62,000 bases of DNA from Phoronis australis (taxonomy: Eukaryota; Phoronida; Phoronidae): the NCBI GenBank assembly GCA_002633005.1, contig NMRA01000729.1:1-62000 (forward strand), in the 5' to 3' direction. The translations under genes and the position numbers were made by a program. Shown here piece after piece: positions 56,621 to 62,000 of this stretch. Position 1 is the stretch's first letter. The number at the start of each line of letters is the position of its first letter. The notes under the pieces were generated by a model. The model was not told the origin of the DNA, searched no databases, and saw only the letters and a program-made list of their open reading frames with translations.

Positions 56621-59149
56621 CTTGAAAGAGACATTAGATGAGTTAGTAGAGTAGAGACAACAACTGGCAATTTCACGTGGAACACTTTGCGTCACTAGAG
56701 GAAAGCTGTTAAGATCCCAACAGTCAAAAATAAAATTGAATTTAGACGACTTGTCGTCATAAGATGGTCTCAATTTGTTCGTTATTTAGATTAGAAGGGG
56801 TAACATTGACGAGAACTCGGTGTTCGTTATAGCTCGACTACTAACTCAGTACTTTGACTTAACACAGTTGTTAGTTTCCGTGCCAATAAGCCTTCTAAAG
56901 AAAGCTTTGATGGCAAAGTCACGTTGGAAGCAAACAAAACCTTCCAAGAATATATAAAACAGTCACTGATAACTGTTTGCGAGTTGTTCAAGCTCAAAAT
57001 TACAAATTAACCAAATTATGATCGGTTTTAAATTTGGATTATTGCGTTTCAACTTGCCTTATGGTAAAGGTACAACTAATAAGATCACTTGTGGTTATTA
57101 AGTAAGCACCACTCTCTCTGATTAATGTCTGGTTGATATGGTTTAAACTAGCCAATGGAAAGCCAGGTTACTTGCAACTTTATACAGGTCTTCTTCCAGC
57201 ATGGGTCAGTAGTTAAACTGGTACGTATAAGTTAAGTTCCACACGAACTCTGTTATACATGTCGAAACACTTGCTATAGTTAAACTTTGCAGTACTATCA
57301 AATTTAGATCACAACCACATTCTATTCTCATGAAACAGTTAGGTTCACATTGGCATAGACCTGTTCATTTGTCTTTCCGGATTTCCCGACATTCACTTCA
57401 TAAAGGCACATGACTCCGTGCCTGCTTGAATGAAACAGTCCCAAACAAGGGCTCATCAAAGCTCCCTAAATCTTTTGGGTATCTGTGTCCTTCTTTAAAT
57501 CTGGTGTTATATTTTTTACCCGTTTATCTTTATTACGAGCTTCTCTTTGACTGAAGACATTTGCTAATAACATAACTAAAAACTGAGGTCTTGAGTCAAA
57601 CAAATCATAAATAGTAACCAGCATGAAAAGATCCTTTCTTGTGTCAAATAATATTTAGAGTTCAACTCATTCTCGATTTGTTTCAAGTACAAAAAATGAC
57701 TTAGTAAGGAGACTCAAACAGCATAAAAGAACAAGCCCAGAAATACGCAGTAGGCTTAGGGAGCTTAGTTGAGTCCCTATTTGGGACAGTTTCATGTAAG
57801 AGGGCACATGCGTCTCTCCAGTAATCAAGTCCTAGTATGCTAAAATTGGCTGATGACACATCATCCCAAGCGATTTATATACTTATTTGGCTGTACGTCA
57901 TAACGACGCTGAAAAGGCGTGTGCTTTCACGAAGTACTGTAAAAAGCAAGATTTGATGAAAAATACACATTTTATGAAGTTTACACTCATTAGGAGAGCT
58001 GCAAATTACCTTTATTAAGCCATGAGGACATTGAAGATGAAACGATACGAAATATAAGGTAATAGGCTTGTACTCAACTTTGAAGTTATTGCACTTCTTC
58101 GGTTATGACGTCAGTTTTTATTAGTTGTTAGTAGCCATAATGTGTACCAGCACAATTACTAAAGTGTTGACATGTTATGGAAATATTGAAGAACACAATA
58201 AAACATATAGCAAGTGTTGCGAAGGTGACAATAGAAAGCATTCCTGCTTATTCGACCTCCTGAACAGCCAAACGGAAGTGATTTGCGTGATCTAAATCCG
58301 ACTGTTGCGAAATACCTCGTGACCAATGAATAGACTGACAGAACAGCTCTGAGTGCAAATAAGTGACCTGGTGGCACTGAGTGAAATTGATGAAGTGAAA
58401 ATATATGCCATAGTTTGACGGTACTGAGAGACATCATCCAGCCTCCAATCACTAGCGGTTTCTTAAGGAAGTTGCAAATTTCCAAAAGAAACATCATTAA
58501 AAACAAATAACTTAATATATGGTAATAATGCCGACCCAAAACGTAAATATACATGGACAAGGAAATGGCCAGAGTGTCGGTGTTCAAACTTTTCCCGCTC
58601 TCCTTGGGTTGTCGTTTTACCTTTAGCTACATATCTGTTCGATCTCCGAATTCTCGTTGCCTATTTTTTCTCCTGGCGAATTTCATAAGCCTTGCTACTA
58701 ACAGTTTCCTGATTTTTGTCCGTCAGCGAATCAGTTCTAAACCTCGCGTTCTCTATGAACCTCCGTGCGACTTTACTTTTCCATAAACATTTATTTTGTG
58801 ATAATGGGATCGTGGAATCTATGTCTCGCTTATGCCGAAGCGTAAGATGAATTTTTGCAATAAGTACTGTTGAACCGTGAACAGTCTTTGTTTCCACACT
58901 TTTTATCATAGTTCTCATCTTACCCGTTAAATCCAGTCCCTTTCTTGTTTCACGCCATAATGCAAAAGGTTGCGTTTTCTGTTTTGCACTTTCCCATATC
59001 TTGTACGGTCATTGACACTTTCAAACATTGTCTCATTCGTTTGGATATCAGTAATCGTGATTTCCAGCTAGTCTATTTGAAAATAGAGGGCTTTACCCAT
59101 GGCGTCTATTTTCTTACTCGGCGAAATTTCCAAGTCCACTGTTAAGACA
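56621..59149. other. 5' part of the gene or its upstream flank
   Basis: No LCCL-preceding exon, signal peptide or promoter could be identified. A hydrophobic 142-codon minus-strand frame at 58159-58587 has no recognisable family. Confidence 0.3.
57403..57825. mobile_element. Foldback (MITE-like) element with arms of about 70 bp
   Basis: CATGACTCCGTGCCTGCTTG and AATGAAACAGTCCCAAACA in the left arm (57403-57473) are matched inversely by TTTGGGACAGTTTCATGTAA and GGGCACATG in the right arm (57752-57825). No ORF inside. Confidence 0.55.
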
Positions 59150-61022
59150 TTAAAGGAGCATGCCACCCAAAAAACAACCTCATTTGTATCAATTTAGATC
59201 GAGTAGTTCTCCTCGATAGCGGCACGTACGGTTGCGTTACCTGACACCTGACGGCAGACGGAGGTGATGAAATTTTCCACTGACGTCATCGGTTTCACAC
59301 GCAGTCTGTTCAGCAGTTCGCAACACGGGTAACTGGTGTCCGCTTATCGCTTGAATTCATCGTTTAACACCAATAAATCATCAAACTTCGATGTAAAACC
59401 CTTAAAAATACACCGAGTTCTTATAAAAACGTGTTGTCTTATTTCATTGTTACGGATTTATTGGTATTTGGACACACCGTAGCCAACAAATTTCGGCAGT
59501 CCAATTTACCAAGGTCCGTATCAGGAGTTCGTGTTCTGTTTGGAGATAAATTGTAAGTATTTTTCCGTGAAATACAGACAGTAGGACCTAGATCTGTGTT
59601 GTTTAGACTTGTTTTTTAGTTCTAAACACAAAAAACGCTTGTTATCCCGGCCAGTGTCTCGGAACCCGATCAGGCCCGTCGCGGCCGGTCGACTGACTCG
59701 TTACTGATGCCGGCCAGTGGCTCGGAACCCAATCGCGACCGGACTGAACACATCACGAACATTAACCAGCCAAAGTTGGAAACTAAGCTTGAAGTCAAGA
59801 AAATACTATACTAGTGAGCTAAAGAAGTAATGTGCACGTGATAATTTTGGTGAAGCCACGAAACTGCAAATCTACTAATGCCTACTCGTCGGGGACCGTG
59901 AATTCAGGTTCCCGTTTGGCCACAGAACCGTCAGGGCAGAAGTTGTACATTGACAATCATTATTTGAATAATGTATATGTAAATAAAGATTCCCCTAACA
60001 CCTGGCCGTGGGATGGAATATCGAGTTATTGTTTCACAACAGATTCTGTCAGCAAACACTGAATTAGCTTGCGCTCACACGGCCTCGGTGTCCGGTCAAA
60101 TTAGTTTTATTGCACCTAAAGCCGGTAACGCAGTGATTTATTCATTGCTGGCTTCTCAAATCATTTGCACTCACGAACACTCCAAAGGCATTACAAATTG
60201 CATCTAATGGGACACACTTTCTTTCAGTTTTATATATAAGTATTGGTTAGGGTGAGAATAATTCATTTTGAAACAGAACGCTTAGTAATAAACGTCAACA
60301 TGGCAACTCGCAATCCCGACTTGGAGGAGTACTCATCTGACGAAGACTTCCCAGGTAGATCGTTAGTTTTCTCAGGATATCAGTTCGAACCAGCTAGAGT
60401 ACACTGATCAAGAAGTATTAGAGAGGCGCCGTGAACGTGCACAAACAATGGAGCACATGGATAGTTCCGAAAACCGTCTCATGGTGTCAGTGCGCTAACT
60501 GCACCATAATGGAAACAACTGATCCACGTTTCTTTGCTTCCTGCCTGCCGAACGCAAACACACTAGGCACAGTATCTGACTTCAGCCTCGGTTGCTTTTT
60601 CTGCCCTGGCATGAGCTGTTTGGCAAGCCGGAATTCGTCAGTGAAATCACTGTCCACGAAATGTCGGCCACAGACACGGAGATGTTTCACGGCCTCGTAC
60701 TTGGTATGAACTCCGTACTTGTCCTTTTTCACTGCCGCGAGCCACTTCCGAAGCATTTCGGGCTCTCGAGGAAATCGAAAAAACGATGTACCCGCTTTCC
60801 TCGCCGCTTCATAGTTCGAACAGGCAGGAACGACACACCACACCATGGCGGAATTCACTCTGCATACGAACCACTGACGTCGCTGCGGACTTTCTCACCT
60901 TCCTCACAGGCTAACGCGACACCTCTCGGCAAGGTAAGGTCGACCGTGTACGAGCCGATGTTGCCCCAGACCGATTAAGACGGTAAAAAAGACTAATTAA
61001 ATCGGGTGGCATTAGCCTTTAA
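59150..61022 (-). mobile_element. Kolobok-like THAP DNA transposon, copy C (inverted, best preserved)
   Basis: The body 59154-61018 lies between TTAA at 59150-59153 and TTAA at 61019-61022. Termini AGGAGCATGCCACCC and GGGTGGCATTAGCCT. It is the longest copy (about 1.87 kb) and, relative to copies A and B, in reverse orientation. It contains an open THAP frame and the short opposing MATRNPDLEE frame (60300-60407), but no transposase catalytic core, so it is non-autonomous. Confidence 0.78.
60487..60858 (-). CDS. THAP-domain zinc-finger protein fragment (transposon copy C)
   Basis: 123-codon open frame starting MNSAMVWCVVPACSN. Then [33 protein letters not shown] and SDFTDEF. The C2CH ligands (CVVPAC ... 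VCGRHF) and the FRFP and AVxPL-like surroundings make a complete THAP DNA-binding domain at residues 1 to about 80. Everything after about residue 90 is unassigned, and no catalytic domain follows. It could bind transposon ends as a truncated transposase, but expression is unknown. Confidence 0.75.
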   Translation of the reverse strand: MNSAMVWCVVPACSNYEAARKAGTSFFRFPREPEMLRKWLAAVKKDKYGVHTKYEAVKHLRVCGRHFVDSDFTDEFRLAKQLMPGQKKQPRLKSDTVPSVFAFGRQEAKKRGSVVSIMVQLAH

Positions 61023-62000
61023 CTTCCCTTCAATCCGTTGAAGTTGACGCATCTCCATACTTTGTGATTGAACAACTATCACTCTACTTCAACATTTTTG
61101 TAGTTGAAGTGCCATGTCTCATCGTGTCGGTCGTGAGCTCAAAACAACACATCCAAATTACCCCTCACCTGAACCCGAAGTCGAAATGACGTGTTTCTAA
61201 ATTGAAATTGAGACTGGATGGCTTGGCCTCTATTCAAATATAATCCCAAAATATATTGCCTTCCTTGCAGGATTTTATGATATGCCACCAAGCAAGTTCT
61301 TCAACAGCGACGCGACTCCTGTTAATTCCTTGTCGTTGTTGCTAAATAGCACATACATGTACAATTTACGCAACCGGGTCCAGGGCATTTTGTAGTAGAT
61401 GACATAAGTAAATAGACATTGATATGTCTAATGGGGCCGAGTATCACCTTCTTACGGATAAGTACCCGTGACAGATTTTAGTAGTGATGTTGAATTGGAA
61501 AGAATAAAGGGATTCATATTCTAAGCTTGACAATTGATGAAGATGAACAAACATACACTTGACTGGTCTAGGGTCTTGTCATGCTTCAGTGTAGAGGAGG
61601 TCTTCTTCACTCTTTTAAATGCGCAATTGCACAGGTTGTCGTCATCACAAATTCAAAATATTGCTCCTGTTTTTGTCAAGCTATCTATAAAACTTTGGTG
61701 TGCATCTATAGTATTAGGTATACGCATAATTTATGTCGTTGTAATGTTTATGTTTTCATAAATGAGCAGCCTGATCAATTGATTTGGGGGAGGTGACTTT
61801 CGAAAGTGTTCAATTGGTTATCGTTTATCTGATAGAGCCAACAGCGTTTGATTGATGTAGTTTTAAGTCTTCAGAATTCCGCTGACATGTAGCGTGTGTA
61901 TCTTGTTAAAGCGTTCTAATTTCAAATACCTTGTTACCACGAGCTCTGAATTTTACAGGATTTCTAAAATAGTTTAAGCATGACTGCTTGCTTCTACCAC
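61023..62000. other. Flanking DNA without recognised features
   Basis: No exon, RNA gene or repeat could be supported. Confidence 0.35.

Noticed and set aside
58159-58587. Hydrophobic 142-codon minus-strand ORF as a signal-peptide or membrane-protein gene
   Set aside because: No conserved motif, no splice signal with the right phase into the LCCL exon, and the hydrophobicity is typical of translated T-rich DNA.

Overview
This is animal nuclear DNA: small exons with GT..AG boundaries, long AT-rich introns, microsatellites and decayed transposons of several classes. One gene fills most of it. At least 38 exons on the minus strand, from 56620 down to a stop codon at 5791, encode a receptor-type protein tyrosine phosphatase of roughly 1,900 residues. 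I found no start codon or signal peptide, so the 5' end is missing or unrecognised. Almost all exons chain in phase, which is the main support for the model. A TIE-like ectodomain, a TIE-like kinase exon next door and TTAA-flanked THAP transposons make an invertebrate deuterostome (amphioxus, hemichordate or echinoderm) the best guess. The sequence alone does not prove this.

Order along the protein (coordinates fall): LCCL-like domain (56.6-55.2 kb); two Ig-like segments (54.2 and 48.6 kb); EGF-like repeats (48.0-38.9 kb) closely resembling those of the TIE1/TIE2 angiopoietin receptors, including one tandemly duplicated EGF exon; about six fibronectin III domains (38.5-29.3 kb); a membrane-proximal region (24.4-23.3 kb); a transmembrane helix (23.0 kb); a juxtamembrane segment (22.6-20.1 kb); phosphatase domain D1 (19.2-12.3 kb), with all catalytic motifs intact; and D2 (11.9-5.8 kb), which keeps the CX5R loop but has lost the WPD aspartate and the His before the catalytic Cys. 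The cytoplasmic part looks most like the R2B (kappa/mu) subfamily.

At the left edge, on the plus strand and tail to tail with the phosphatase, is one terminal exon (637-808) that encodes the end of a tyrosine kinase domain and a C-tail resembling TIE2. A TIE-like receptor kinase and a phosphatase with a TIE-like ectodomain would therefore be convergent neighbours, separated by about 5 kb of transposon-rich DNA. This is the most interesting feature of the window.

Mobile DNA: three 1.65-1.87 kb THAP-bearing elements with TTAA target duplications (Kolobok-like; 1.7-3.4, 41.9-43.5 and 59.2-61.0 kb); Penelope-like GIY-YIG and C-terminal remnants (1.6, 3.4 and 52.2-52.6 kb); a dead non-LTR reverse transcriptase (25.8-28.0 kb); a dead Gypsy pol fragment (50.2-50.8 kb); and several foldback elements. 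A 17-bp minisatellite has multiplied the 5' splice site of one D2 exon about 12 times.
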